DNA of 64,000 nt. Source: Blastobasis lacticolella. Lineage: Eukaryota; Arthropoda; Insecta; Lepidoptera; Blastobasidae. Below the pieces are notes generated by a model, which saw nothing but the letters and a program-made list of their open reading frames with translations, was not told the origin of the DNA and ran no database searches. Shown here one piece after another: positions 15,201-30,200 of the stretch; position 1 is the first letter of the stretch; every line of letters begins with the position of its first letter. The stretch lies in NCBI GenBank assembly GCA_905147135.1, contig LR990059.1, forward strand, positions 10,253,001 to 10,317,000, read 5' to 3'. A program made the position numbers and the translations under genes.

Positions 15201-18200
15201 CACACTGTGTTCAGTAAGGTCCGACAAATGCATTTTTAAATACTTGCCCTTCAGTGTTGCGTCCCTAAAAGCAAATAACCGTAATTAACGTCACAAAATA
15301 ACATATCGCATCCTCAAAAGTTAAAGCGCAGGAAACAAAACTTGAAAACGTAACCCCGGACTAATAGAGAACATCAAATTGAATTTCAAATTAGTGTTCA
15401 ATCAATACCGTATAATCAGCACGACCGGATGTGCTGCTTTTTAATTAGCGCAAAGGTCACCATAATATTTTGGAAGGTGCATTCTCTACATTCATTTTCT
15501 AAATTTAAAATTAAAACCGGATGCAGTTAACTTAATAATGCTTATTTTTCTTCATTTAAAATCCTATTGAACTACATAAATATCAGTTCGATTAATATTA
15601 TTCGTCTGGTTAACAATTTTACCCCCTTTTAACGATTCCATTCCGAGCTTAGCCCGTCAACGCACAGATTTATGTACGAACACACTGTTTTTCAGCGCTT
15701 TATCTAAAAAAGATTGTTTATCTGTCACTTCCGTCGCCTGCCACCGCCGATACGCTCACTAGCGCTTTATTGTTTACACTTAATGTAATTCAAAGCAGGG
15801 AATTCCTCGGTAAATTGTATTTTTAAATTTAAAACGCAGCCGCTGGAATGACGGTCTACTTTGTGAATAAAGATCGCGCGTCGGCTTATTTCAATATCGG
15901 AGTATACCGCATCGATATTACGCCAATGAAATGCGTAATGCCGCTTTATATCGCCGCCGGGTTCGCTCCACCGCCTCACGTTATCTGAACCGATTCCGAC
16001 CACTGATCTTACGTCAAGTTTACTGAGAAATGCCACTTTTTATTCGCAACATACGCTTCGCTTACATAATTTACCCACGAGTCCCCGCCAGGTCTATTTC
16101 CCGTCGTTTCGCCGGGAGATTGTTAGCGTGACAATATCCCGCGTGTTTGTTCGCGGTGCATTTATTCAAATAGGCCAGAAGGGCCATTTCCTCACAATCT
16201 CCCCGCGCGCGTAATTGCATTTCGCGAGTGCTCCATCGACTCAGTCTCCCAGTTTCTCCGCGGTAGGTACCTATCTACTCACCAACCCATCGTATCTGCG
16301 TACATGCGAGTTTATTTTCGTTCGTCGAACTTTCTTTCCATAATTTTCTCGTAAACTGGTCATGGTAGTGTCAATAAAATAAATGCGTAATGACTTAATA
16401 GCTGGATCCATCCTGCTGTGCTTGCGCTAGACGCTACCTGCGCTGGCGCATACTAACAAAAAATCAGCGTCGGATCTGCCGTCGCGTCGAAATCGCTTCC
16501 TCTGTAGACAATGGCCTTATATCCGGCCCGCACACGTGCTCAGGTGCTTATTATACTCGACGCATTCGCGGGGCACCTTTGTCCCCGGGCCCACCCCCTT
16601 GAAACTTGACCCCGATTCGGGGAGGCTTTAGCTCGTGCCCTCCCATCGAATCGTCTTTTGCGTCCCCGAAAATGATACTGTACATCTGTCCGAATAATAT
16701 CATTTCTTTTGTCAACATCCTGCGTTTAGACGCGCGTAGTCAGCGCACCAGCGATCCATTGAGCCGAGCGGATAAATAAGTTGTTCGCTGGCAGCTATCA
16801 CAACGCGGGAAATCGTTCATTTTATATTAGAATTATCGCAAGTTTCTATTCAAGAGCGGTTCATAATAAATATTGTGAGCTCGTTTTCCGTATTCTCGTT
16901 TATTTATGATACCTAAAAGTTTAATATAATTAATTTTATTATATAAAATCGGAATACGTTAAGGTCATTGTTAGAGTCATTATCAAATTACGACGCGAAG
17001 TTAATTCATTACATAAGCATTACTTTCTGGTGCAACGGCCAGTGCGCGCAAGCTGCCATTGTTCTAAAATGTTACGATTCTAAATTTAAATTTCAAATTC
17101 AAGTGTTTCCATGTTCGCGCGGTCATTTGAACAATGGCGGCGTACCGTCAAGGCCGCGAGCGTCACATGCTCAGCTCTGGCTGCGGGCTGCTGGGGTAAT
17201 TGCTGCTACGTCACCAGCCGTGGATCTTTGCCTGGTAGAGGACAACCACCGTAATAGTTTCGGCCTCTAAGCCACTTTGGCGTCGAATATGTTTCTCCTT
17301 TTAGACCCCTCTAACTCTATGTCTGAAAGTCATTATCGCGCTGACATTCGATGTATATGCAATCATCGTCATAAAACTCATAGATTAATCATCTTTAGTT
17401 TATATTATAACCTGGATTTCTAGAGATAGATATCATCAAAATATTAATAAAATCTACGTCTTTTATCTTTTGTTCATAAAATAACTTTGAACTTTGTAAA
17501 ATAATCGCTCTACTAAAACATTAGAACAAAGTATGTAATTCTAGAAATTATTTACGATATATGGTATGACGTCAATTTCGATTAGGTATTGTATTTCAGC
17601 ATTAACAGTTCTTTGATCGTGGAGTGTCACCATGCACTAGAGGATATTTCCTCGGTGAACAGGATCACTTTACAATGGATTAAAGGTCATAGCAACTCAA
17701 TGGGCAACGACGCCGCTGATGAGCTGGCAAGGCGGGGATCAGGGACGAGGATTGGTGGTCCTGCCCCTTTTCTACCCTTTTCCTTCAATACGCTACGCTC
17801 GTGGGTGAGCAAACTCATAAACGACCAGCATAACAGGCGCTGAAAAAGCACACCCGGATGTAGGCAGTCCAAGGTAGTGGTGAGCGAACGGTCGCCCAAG
17901 CTAACGAACAGACTGCTCAATCTAAAACGGTGTGAACTCAAAACAGTAGTTGGTACAATTACAGGGCACCTCTTCCTAAATAAATTACTGCACATAATCA
18001 GAGCTACGGACAGCCCCCTGTGCAGGCGTTGTATAGTAGCTGAGGAAACCACAGCTCACGTTGTCCTAGAGTGTGAGGGACTAAATAACTACAGAGGCAA
18101 AGCCTCACTAGGAACAGGTTGCCTTCGAGAGGTCTGTGAACGTCCTAAGAGACTAATAGATTTCTGGAAGGAGCTGGGCTGGCTATCATAGCCGCGTAAA

Positions 18201-21200
18201 GGACCGACTTTAAGTCCATATGCGGAAAATGGGAGCCCCTAACCTAGGTATTGTATTAGGTATTGGCCTGTTATCCTTTTTATGAATAACATAAATAGTT
18301 TGCGACATAAATTAAAAAACATAATACTACGTACCTATTTTACAAACGTTGCATTGCATATAACCACCACACTGTAGCACTAATTTCCGATGCGTCACCG
18401 CACCATTATTCTCATATCATACTTAGACATCAAATCTACTACTTAATCTCGGCAACTGATTACATTTTTTACTACTCTGTGGAAGACAATAGGTTGGTGC
18501 AAACATTCCAAGTCCGCGGCCAGGCTGACTGACCAAGAACATCGCTTGTTTCGCACGTCACCACAGAATAGATAAGGCAACAACTCGCTAAAAAGCTAAA
18601 ACTAAAACCATGTAGCGAAGCCAGCTCAAGCGTATAATACCTCTAACTCATTATTTTTTTAGGGTTTCCCAAAAACGTCACCAAACAATTAATTATAACG
18701 TTTACATGCTGGTTAAAACGGTACTTAACTTACATCAGTACTTATTTATATTTTAATTCATCAAATAGCGTTTTTCCTTAACTCTTTCAACCAGGAAAAC
18801 TTTGTGCTCATTAACGGTTTATTTAGTTTGTTATGTTATTGTTTAATGATGTTGGCTAGTTAATTAAAACAAATTTTCTACGTATGTATTTTGCTTACCC
18901 AATTAACATTTATAAAAATACTATGTTTTATTCATTTTTAGATTGCAGCAGTGAAATATCGGTATTTATGTATTTAATTTGCCAACATATTTACAGTCTA
19001 TATCTCACTATATCCATCCACACAACGTATAGGTAAATATCATTTGGCAGTAAAAGTTTTCTAGCAACTCATTGTTTGTAAGGTACTTGCTAATTTTCAT
19101 GATAGCCATCGAGGGTTGGCAAAAAAATCAACGGTCGCGCAACAGTTGGCCGCGTAGCAGGTGGCGCGACAGGTCGGTGTCGCGCGCTCGCTCGCTCGGG
19201 CGCGCTCGGCTGTCTCCGCTGGTGATCGGCCGCGCTCGGCCCTAGTCGCGGCCGCCCTCTCGACCCGCCCGGAAAGCTCTCAGTCGGAGATTAACCACTA
19301 CGCGATTTGGTGCTACCGAGCGCTCAGCAGAATCTTACGTGAAAAGCTCCGTGAACTTTTCATTGTGAAGTGACGATTTCTAATTGTTTATAATATTACA
19401 ACGTTGAAAATAGCATTAGTCGGTCGCTTATTAAAAGTGTATGAGATACAAGTAACAAACTTAACTACGTCTCAAATATAAAACGTAAAATTTAAACGTT
19501 AAATTATTAGATAAAAAAAATCGAATACAAACTACAGCATCGTGTCTCCGTCGCGAGTCGACATAAAGTTTAAATCTGTTATTTTATTAATTTTTTCTTT
19601 AAAAAAAATATAATATTTCACTGGCCATTAAGAGTGCGGGTGTGTTCCACTATGTGCCGTTGAGTGTCGGTGCGGTCGGGCTTGCGCCATGCTGCTGGTG
19701 GAGGCGCCGCGGGAAGCCGTCGGGCCCTGCGCGGCGCGGGACCCCATGTCCACCCTCGCCAAGCTCACATTCACAGACTACAGTGCCAAAGTGACCCCGG
19801 CCACGGCCCCGGAAGACAGACTCAGTTACGAACAGACCTTGTCGAGCATATCGAGACTCCACTACGACCAGACCACCACCACGGGGAAAGTCTACGACCA
19901 GAGGATAGGCTTCGACGCCGTCGACGCGCTATGTACGGACCAAGCCTATATGCTGCCTACAGGTTTGTTTGTCTTGTTAGTTACATCGATCCAAAAAAGA
20001 ATTATTGCGAATATATTATTAAATAATAATTTATTTTCGCACTTCTAGTTCTCTTCACGTAATAAAGTTAAAGCACGTAACCTGTACGCAAATGCGTTAG
20101 ACAATGAGAGCTTTTGATTCGCGTCACGCGGCGGAAGTTGTGCGCCGGCGCACCCGCCAGATCCAACATGGCAGGCGAAAGTGCTTCCGGCGGCAGCTTT
20201 TGGCCTGTAATAGTTGTAACGTGTAATATCAGAAGAGTTTAGTACTTATTGAAACTAAATATAGTAACTACCATTTTATTTACGCGTTTAGAAATTTTTC
20301 CGTTATAATTGAGAGTAGGTGTTCTTATTTTAGTATAATTTACAAATTATGTGGAAAATATTATGAAACTCAAGTGAATCTGACTGGACGTAAATATTTT
20401 CCATTGTAACTGTAACGGCGGCACGGTCGCATAGTTAATTAATAAAAATGAACCTATTATTGTGGCTTTCAATATGTTCTTATTTATCCTTCCTCCTATT
20501 ATTGCATTTGTTTAAATTTAGACGCAATATTTCATTGTTGCTAGGGAATCTCCCTCTTAGTTTTATTACTACGTGATTAGTTAAGTTATGCCTATTTGTG
20601 CAACTTTGCCTGTTTTATTAAGCCAATCAACTAACATCCTCCCACCATCCTAGTCAACAACGCGACATAAAAAACCGGCGATCTAAATTAATTAACTGGT
20701 TATTTTCGATGTATTAAAGCAACAAATTAATAAGTATTTAATTTAATTTAATTGAGTCGCTTTAATAAATTAACCGCGTATCGATTAAGCGAGACCGTTT
20801 GATGTTTTAATGTGACAGTGTAATGTCCTGCCGAGATGATCCTAGTTCCCATGCAAAACACGTCCGTGATGAATATTCATGCATTCATAGAGCTTGGGTA
20901 CCTATGACAGCCGCGGTGGTGAACGTGAACGGTCGCCACTGGTAGCTGGCTACCAAACAGCTAACGGTGCGGGTCGCTAACCCGCCGTAATCGCTTCCTT
21001 CCTTTTAGAGGTCGCCGCGAATCTCAGCCGATCGTGATCGAAATCACAAGCTGCGCGCGCGCAGCTCAATAAACAAGGTTCGGACATCGGCTACTAGATT
21101 TCGGTGATTCAAATACGACTCCTTGTTTGGAGAACTGGAGAGTCGATGACATCGTAAAGTATTTTATTACAGAACGCCATAACTATTATTTGACAGATTG

Positions 21201-24200
21201 TTATCACTATTGGAATTGACGAAGCGAATGTAGTCGACAATATTTATTGCTCCGGTATATATTGACTTGTTCTCGGGCTGAGAGAGAATCTCTGTCAAAT
21301 TTCGCCGTCGAAAGTTATTAATTGGTCTTTAATCTTAATATAGGATCATAAATAAACATTGGGCGATAAAAACGAATATAGAAATGATTCTCCGCTTCCT
21401 TATCTCGACCTTTGATAACTCTACAAGAGGTTTCACATTAAACACATCGAGGCAATCAATTATCGATATTACCACTTCGCCCGTATTTCTATGTCTTAGC
21501 GATTGTCGGGGTTATTGCCTATCAATGAAATTGCTGAATACTATAATGAATATAATTGAACTTTAAGTACCTTGTAATAGGGATTGCATTGCAATGTATC
21601 GAGCCCTTACACAGTGTAGGCAGTCAACTGGTCGCGTTAGAAACACCTGTCTAACGTGACCGCTGCGCGGGCGCAGCTGTGCGGAATGACCTGCGCTTGC
21701 GCTCACTAAATTTAACGTTTTCTTATAAAGGATAGTTATATTTATTACGAGCTTTTTCGTTTGCGCTAACTAGTTTTTGTGGAATTCCGATTCCCGTCCA
21801 TTTCCAGACAAAAAATATTTTCTCTACTTCATTCGCACTGAAATATTAAAAAGTCCGGGTAGCAAATTTATTGTTAGTCTGTTACCTTTTACCCGCTATG
21901 TTATTCTTTCTAATCACGAGTGTCGTATCATAACGCGATCAGCTGGGACCTCCGTGGACCAGAAAATGAACAGAGCGTTTTCTATTGTGTGTTGTCAAAC
22001 ACTGCGACCTCCAAAGCCAAGCATGGACGCTATGAACACCCCAGAGATAAACTGTTACGACCTGTTATATTGTGATGAAACTGGAGACCAGAATCGCCAT
22101 AAACAGCCAACAGGTAACCTTTCTAAACATATAAAATTTCCATCGACGTTCATAAACGTAACAGTCCCAAGCGACGAGAAGTACGGTTGCACCGCATCCA
22201 AATCCAAAAGTTTGCCTTTGATTGCCGCATAAAAACGCACCACATGTCGCTGTAACCCACCGCGCGCCCGTGACGTAATCCGTCCGTCGACGTAACGTGC
22301 CCGCCGCTCATTCAGAAACGAATATGGACACTTCCGGCCTCGCCCGACTCCGCCGTAACCCGTTCCGTAGAAAGCTTACAGCGGATTGTTTCGACGAATC
22401 GAATAATGAGATAATTGATCCGTTATTACGGTGCAGGCTAGCTTCGAGCTAGGGATACGTCCGATACCGGTAACGTATCGATGTTCCGTAGTATATTGGC
22501 TATACGGTCGGCTTCACGACATGTCGGGATCAGCGTTATACGCCGATATACCGATACATTTTATGTTACGAAATATTTAAACCGACAAATAGCTCAGTCT
22601 CGTCCAAAGGCAGGTCTTATCCAGACACGAAGTCGGATTTCACTTTGTTTCACTGGACGTTATTTCCTAAATTAAAATTACAGTTTCATCATTAATATCG
22701 TTTTCTTTACTTAAGATCTAAGCGAACCTTGCTCTGGAGTGTACAACAAGAATTTCTTAAAAAAAGGATGATAAGGTGTCTAGAGAATCGGTATCTCGTA
22801 TACTCAGGGTATTGCAAACTTCCATAGGCTGTATCTGCTTGCCATCCGGCAGGCTGTAGGCTTATTTGGCGAACAATATTTAATATAAGTGTTATGTCTA
22901 ATCTTCACAGACTGTACCTATCGGTAGTGCTTCATCCCTAGTTTTAAAGCGGCCGCTATTGACCGTGCCCTCCTGGTGGACGGTGGATATTGATTTAGAT
23001 TGCAGGAAACTTGTAAGTTTAGTGTTTTGAAACATTCAAGTCGCTTGATTGGTCATTCTCTGACAGAGAACTGGTACTTACTTGCTAGCACTTGAATGTG
23101 GCTTCATTTACTTTAACAATGTCCGAGTTTGTCTATAACAAACACCCATAACTGAGACTTGACAGACACATATCTAATATAATCATTAAAGATTGTTGAA
23201 AGAAATATATGGAATCCACAGCTCAATTATCATCGTCGGTCATGTCTTCTTAATATTTCAAATGTTTTATTTTAAATTCTTAATTATACGAAAACTGCCT
23301 AATAACCTAGATCTGGCTGACTGTAAAGTCGTCTATGGTAACTAATTGTCTTCTATATCTTGGCTAAGCTAAGCCCTAAAACCTTCTAACCCAACCTTAG
23401 CTGAACTCGTGAAAACGTGTGCCAATCCAAATCCTCTCTTCTCTAAATAGATTAAACTTAGTCAGGCCCTTACATCTGGAAGCCCAAAATGTGACAAACT
23501 AACGTACATCCCACCTAATAATCCTATAAACATTTGCTCTTCTAGGATTATCACTAGCATTTTACAGATCCCATAAACATCTTTTCGCACCCTTCTTGAA
23601 GAACTCCATGTAACTTAAGTCAGTTGGGAAAACCTCAGAATTCCATAACCGAAGAACGCGTAGAACAAGGTTCATCTGAAACCGCTCAGGGATTTCGCCA
23701 CTGGCTCCTTTGAAGGTTCCCATAGTAACGCGCTTACTTCGCCACTGGCTCCTTGGAAGGTTCCGATAGTGATGCGGTTACTTCGCCACTGGCTCCTTAG
23801 AAGGTTCCCATAGTGACGCGGCGGTGACGTCACGCGGCAGGTCACGCACCGCCATTGATGAGCGCGCGCTTCCGTCCCCGCGTCGCATCCTGTCTGCAGC
23901 CGTCTGCGCAGGGCCATTCATTAGGTCTTCATTCAGGGAGGTACGCTCATCTCGTTGAACAATTGACTGGTGTAATAGTTGTAATTGCTTGGTGGTCAAG
24001 TGTTTTATTTTTCATTTTTCTATTGTAGGTATTTGTCTATGTAGGATCTGTATTGTGTTATGATGCGTTTACATCAAACGAACTAATGCTTTAAGAACTT
24101 TCCATGGTTGCAGTCCACAGTTTCGCAATAGCTCATTAATAAACAGACCCTTAGTCATTTGCATTGAAGTTGCAAAGTAAGGATAAGGGATATCCTCCCA

Positions 24201-27200
24201 CTTTGTAACTTCATATGCCATCAGCAACACGATACTTCACACCTTAGTACTTAGTTTATAATTTCAAATGAAGCAACCCGTATTAACGTCCGAACGTCGG
24301 GTTTATCTGCATATATTACAATATATATTAGCTATTCGTAAGTATTTTTTACTAGTGTTCAATCCGAAACTCTGTACTATAATTTGTGTGTGTAATTTAA
24401 CTATCCAACTTATTCTTGGTATAATGTTTTTACCCTATGTTGATAATCGTTAAGAATGTTAGTTACCTACTGGTAAATTTAGTTACTTACTATGATGAAG
24501 CAGCGACACAAAATGAGTCTTGGTCTGTAACACTCCTCCTACAAGCGAAATAATTTTGGAAATCGGTTCAATAGTTCAGTTGTTCAAGTTCAGACAGACG
24601 TCTGTCTGTTTTATACATAGACTAGTGAACCCGGCGCGACTTCGTTCGCGTGCACCTCCGTTGTTAAGCTTGAAAGATTTATGCGTACATAGTTAGACGT
24701 TGCCTAGTTTAACAGATCTTAGCGTACATACGTATGATAGATACATAGGAACAGACGGCGGGAAGCGACTTTGTTTTATACTATGTATAGATATTAGATA
24801 CACCTTATATAGGTACTTCTCAGGCCCCCCTCGAAATCGTGTGATTGCAAACAAAAGTCGGTCGCAGCTCGCGCCCTCGCGTTTTTGTGGCACGACTCGT
24901 GCGCAGGTGCCGACGCACCTGCCGCCCCGCCGCGATAGAACTGGCATAAACCACGACAATCGTATTTATTTTATATATACGTAATAATATGTATTTGGAA
25001 ACAATTTGCATACGGTTGCAATTTAATAATCTGTTTCTGTTTGCTGGCTGACTATGGTACGGCGAACGAGGCAGCGGACAGCTTGCCTGTTAAGGTTTGG
25101 AGGAACTACTGGAGCGATCTTGATGAAAAGGAGACACAGTGTGATCGCTGATGATGTGATCATCATCACGTGAAGTCTGAGAAAAGTCGTGGACCACGTT
25201 TTAATCGTTTACTTGCCGATCGAAACTAAGGTAACGACATATAGGTACGCAGACATCGACATTATTGTATTGGTAAAAGAATTACAAGTCCTTATTTAGA
25301 TCATTCAGACAATCCGTAGGTAGGTCAGAATATCCAAAATACCACATTTATAATAATAATTAATAATTTTATAAAAAATCATAAATATGTCGGTGAATAA
25401 TCCAATGAAAATATTACATTAAGTCAGAACATCCAAAATATAAATTTCAAAATTATATTACAATGATCCAACATTAATAATTAATAAATAACACGGAATG
25501 TCCTTATCTGTACTTACCCACTACATTGTATTTGTGGTTTCCTGATAGGGTAAAAAGTAATGCCTTCGATAACCGGCATTTGCCTACTAACTGGAACATA
25601 ACAAGAGCAACGTAATCACAATTATACCTAAACGAATCTCATTCGGTGTCGTTTTATTGCGTTCAATCCGAACGAACATCTGCCGCGACGCGACACTGAT
25701 TATAAATTAATGCCGCCACAATATTCGGCCGGATATTATTGTAAGCTGCATATTATTTTTTGTGAAAAAGAGATATAATTCTGATATTATTTTCGAAGAT
25801 AGGTAGGTGTAAAAAGTGCGATAATTACGCAAATCAGCCGCCGCGTGCCGTACGCCGGTTTATTGGCAATAAATATCGGCAGCCGGCGTCTGCGCCCGCG
25901 CCGATCAAAAACTCTTTATTTTTAAAGGTTGAAGTCATACCTCGTAATAACCCGGAGGCGAAATGTCGCCGCGCAACGTTTATTAACCGTGAGTTACAAC
26001 CGACTTTTTATCAACAAACCACATCGAATATAAACATTGTAGCGCCGATATTGCGCTTGTCACTGCCAAAAGGGAAACCATCAACAACGGAATATACCCG
26101 CGAATACCGCCTTAATCGTCTGACCTATTTATGTTTCCTACATTGAACACGATTATAAATATTATACAGCGTTTAAATAATAAAATAATAATTTGACGCG
26201 AACGCTATAGGAAGCGTCTACATGACAAAGCATGGCGTCCACCAGACACTAATATATTTAACACTTCCTGCCGAAAGATGTCCCAATTTTGAATTTGATT
26301 TAAACGCCACCCGTTGACAGCCATTTCCTCTTATATTCGAACACTGACACTTTTGCCACAACTCTTTCGCGTATTCTCAATATTATTCTCAGTCTATTAC
26401 GTGTGTCACAATTTTGTCCCTCATTCGACAAATTATTTTACTCTGACATAAAATAAATAATGTTTTCAACGACATAGGTTATCGTACTTGTGACATTTTG
26501 TCTAAATTGACTTTTCTAACTTTATGAATGCAATTACAGAGGAAGGTTTTCCAAATTCAACGTTCAAATTAAATGAATAATTTAACTGTCGTGCAATATT
26601 ATCAATCTCGAATGGTTTAATAGGGTCATTGGTATACTAATTGCCTTTGTTAGATGGGTTATGCGGTTAAATTTAAATGCTTAATTAATTAATGAGGTCG
26701 ATGTATTCGCGTCCACGAGCATCGCTCGGGCGACTTTCGGGCTGTCACCGCGAGCTCACCTGCTCTCTGTGCTTCTAAATTTAAAAATTCATATTTCGAC
26801 TTCCGCTCCCGAATGGGAATTGGCGCGTCAAATGAGTGACTAGAACTCTTTGTATTGCTATGAATATTCGTCATAGCATAGTATAAAAATCCCTAATTTA
26901 AGGTACGGTATTCTATATTTAAAGTTCATTGAAATATATAGAGCTGAAAATAATTAACTCACAGCGAATGGACTTTTCAATTTATTTTAATTAAACCACA
27001 AATTTGGCCACATTATCAACTACTACAGTGATATTATACATAGGTACATGCAATTAACGTAATATTATACGAGTAAAGGGAAGTAGAGGCGACTCTACAT
27101 CTATACTTCTATACTAATGGGTAATAAAAAGAGGAAAAGTTTGTTCGTTTGGTAATTTATATTTTAATTTACCGCGGGTTATTTTAAAGATTACCAATAT

Positions 27201-30200
27201 CAGAACTGCGCGCGGGGAAAAACTGCAGGAAACTTCTAGTCCAATAAACACAACACAATAAAAACAACATACTTAAACTTGGAGACGGTTTCTAATAAGA
27301 ATTAAGGGTCGTAAAGTCGTCATTTCTGATGTGTCATCGGGCGCCATATGGCGAGCTTAGCGCGTGCGGTTCGTAACAAAATAAAAAGAACGTTTTCGCA
27401 GTTCTCGTGTTTCTCGGAGCAGAGTAAAAAAGTCGCGGCGCATGCGCAGCTGCCGCGGGGTCTAAGGTTACTGTCGCATGTGGCGTCTTACGGCAGAGCG
27501 GTGATGCGAAACTCTTTACCTCAATGCTGTTATTTTAATGACAATCTCTTGGTCCCGTTGACATGTCAAAATTATGTTACATCCTGTCAGTTTAAACCCG
27601 CTTTGTGGTAGAGTATCCTATGTAGAGATGGTATTAATTGTTAAATAAAACCGGATCGAATGAATATTTTAGTTTTCGTCTGTTTTGTAATAAAGTCGCT
27701 GACACTCTCTTCGACTCTACATTCAATTATTTGAATGTAGAGTAAATACTTGTTTATACAAGTATCTATCAAAATGGAACATCACGTTCCAAACTTGAAA
27801 GCGCGCCTCGAATCACGATCCGAAACCGAACGTAGTCGAAGTTCGTGCTCGTAGAGCTCCGAGCTCAGAGCTCGTCGAGAACAAATCTCGGTTCTGCGCC
27901 AATGGTCGGCGGCGCGGCGACCTTTCGACCCGGGCGCGGGGGGCGTGGCCGCGCCTCATTGGCGAGCCCCGCCCCTCGCCCCTCCCCGCCCCGCCGCCCC
28001 GCACTCATCTCGACCGCGTACAGTCCACCACAAAGATCTCTACCAACCAAAACAACTTACAAACATTGCCAGAAGTTAACGCGCAATGAAGACGTGTGGC
28101 CGACCGTATCGTTCGTGCCAGCCGCGAGCTGACGATCATAATTCGAGATTTGAAATGTGGCAGTTAAGACATATCGTCCAAATGACAGCTGAAGGACTTC
28201 GTCCAATTTTTTCATTTTGATCTGAGGCCAAGTATTTTGGAATGTTATATACTTGGTTTGTCTGAGAAACGTCTCAATTTTTTAATGCGTTAGTTAAGCT
28301 TAACATCCCAAAACAAACCTTTCCTAAACCTGGTTTTGACCTAATTACTTAAATTTAGGAATATTCGATGGAGATTCCCAACCCCATTTCTTTTCCGCAT
28401 GGGGGAGAATCATCTTTCTTATGCTCACTTGCTGTATTTACTATAAGTAGGTATAACACACCTCTGTGTAAAATTTCCATCTCCTGTCAGAGCCAGAGAC
28501 TTCTGGATCTGCGGTCATTAGTAGTCTATATTATTTTTCTATGTTTTTATATCAGTAGTTAGTAGGTCAGATACAGACTCACTAGAATCACTACAGGTAT
28601 CTAGTCATATTTTTTTTATGGAACTCAGTATCAAACGATCTGATAGTCCATCCAATGGACAGCCGGAACTGTAACCCTTGACATATACGATTTATGCAGT
28701 TAGGTTTCGTTTATCAAAAAGACAGAACCGCAGATACCTTGTCACTGTGAGGACTAAGATTATGCCTCTTACCTGTAATTTATTCAGGATACCTTACATC
28801 CTTTAACCCGAAACACAACATTGCAAGCATTTTTATTATAATTTAAAAAAATTGTGACAATTTTGTAAAGTGGTCGGACGCCACAGGGAAAGCCTCGCTG
28901 CATTGCATTGCGCTATCTCCGCGTACAGTTATTTTAACAAAGCGAGTTAGCCATGCGTTGAATGAATGCGGCACGCTCTAACAAACGACAGGTCGCGGGT
29001 TCAATCCGGGGAGAGCTTTTTATGTTATTTTTACACTAATAGCTGATGTTTTCTCACAAATATATCGATGTTTCCCGCCTCGGGGTGTAGTAATTGCCCG
29101 CTCGCGCCTCATTAAAATGCTTCCTATTACTCGTTGTGACAGCACAGTGATTTGTTTACCCGCTTCGCCCGCTTTTGTTCTCTGTAATAGGACATTTCAC
29201 ATTCCGCGTGCTTTTTGGTGAACGCGGGAAAAACTGAAAAAGGGAGCTTTATTTACATACTTCCGTTTTGTAGATAATAATTCAGTGAGACGGATCATTG
29301 CTGGTGACTTATTGGTCCACAGGGCGTACTTAGTTCGTCGTAGCTTTAGACGTGTCGAAAAATCATTTCGATACATTCCTTTCCATATTCCTATTACCTA
29401 CTTTTTATACTGTTGCTTTTGGTGAAAATGTATGAAATTTATCGTAATAACATAATTCTTAACCACTGCATATATTCATATACCTACCTAGAGAGACACA
29501 GCTCTGAGCCTCAATATAGGCTACCTTTTCACAAAGTCTGCGTGATCCAAAATCAAAACTCTGTAATTCCTCTATTTTTACCAACTACCAACATCTATAA
29601 TACCTATTATAATGTCCCCAAGCCTTATTAGTGTGGTATATCATGTGATTGTGCATGCACCTTGCGCCGGCGCACGCACCCAGCGCGTGGGGCCGCGTCA
29701 CGGACAGACACTCGGTATAAATTACGTTACAATGGACCAATGTACAGCGCAGTGGAACATTATTGAGTTCTCGCGTCTGATTGGTTAATTGTATTATCGT
29801 TCATTGGAATAGGGTGTTGTGGTTTCGTGTTCGTGAAAAATATCGTTGAAATTAAAATGTAGGTAGGTAGTTAGTCTTCTGAACAAAAAAACGTTGATCA
29901 TATCAGGGCTTACTTCGCGAGACTTCATAATTCATTAGTTGTTAATGTTTGCTATTAGTAGTTCAGTCTCATCTGTCAATGGCTCACCACACTACACCAC
30001 GACCACCACTGTTAGTGCCACCACTACACCACCACCACTTCACTATCGCTATGGTCGAGACTATTATAACTGCCAGAACAACGTGTTCATTCAATTTAGG
30101 TTTTATCAAAACCAACCTTGTTGCTACGTGCAACTGAATTTCAACCTAAGAGTGATGAAGCAATTTCTTGCTCGAGTTTACATACCGCTAAAGACGAGAG

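Larger units (their letters stand above)
6819..19139. other. First part of the large pnt intron
   Basis: About 12 kb with no supported exon. It contains a SINE/LINE-like repeat at 8715-8900, an AACG/AAAG-type simple repeat at 10551-10584, a SINE-like copy at 13378-13520, a run of 13 G at 14333-14345 and an RNase H-type LINE remnant at 17589-18191. The 16-base phrase 'ctacggatcatagact' occurs twice near 11.29 and 11.35 kb. Enhancers of pnt may well lie here but cannot be pointed to from sequence alone. Confidence 0.5.

Noticed and set aside
19161..19373. Open frame across the P1 promoter region
   Set aside because: It does not begin with a usable ATG context, overlaps the proposed initiator and shows only GC-driven Arg/Ala composition.
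21777..22232. 151-codon open frame in the P1 intron
   Set aside because: It starts at a TTG, has no recognisable domain and overlaps SINE-like phrases ('agctgggacctcc', 'actgcgacctcc') shared with 5632. Likely chance.
28950..29025. tRNA-like stretch with a B-box-like GGGTTCAATCC
   Set aside because: No cloverleaf or A box can be formed; more likely a decayed SINE head.
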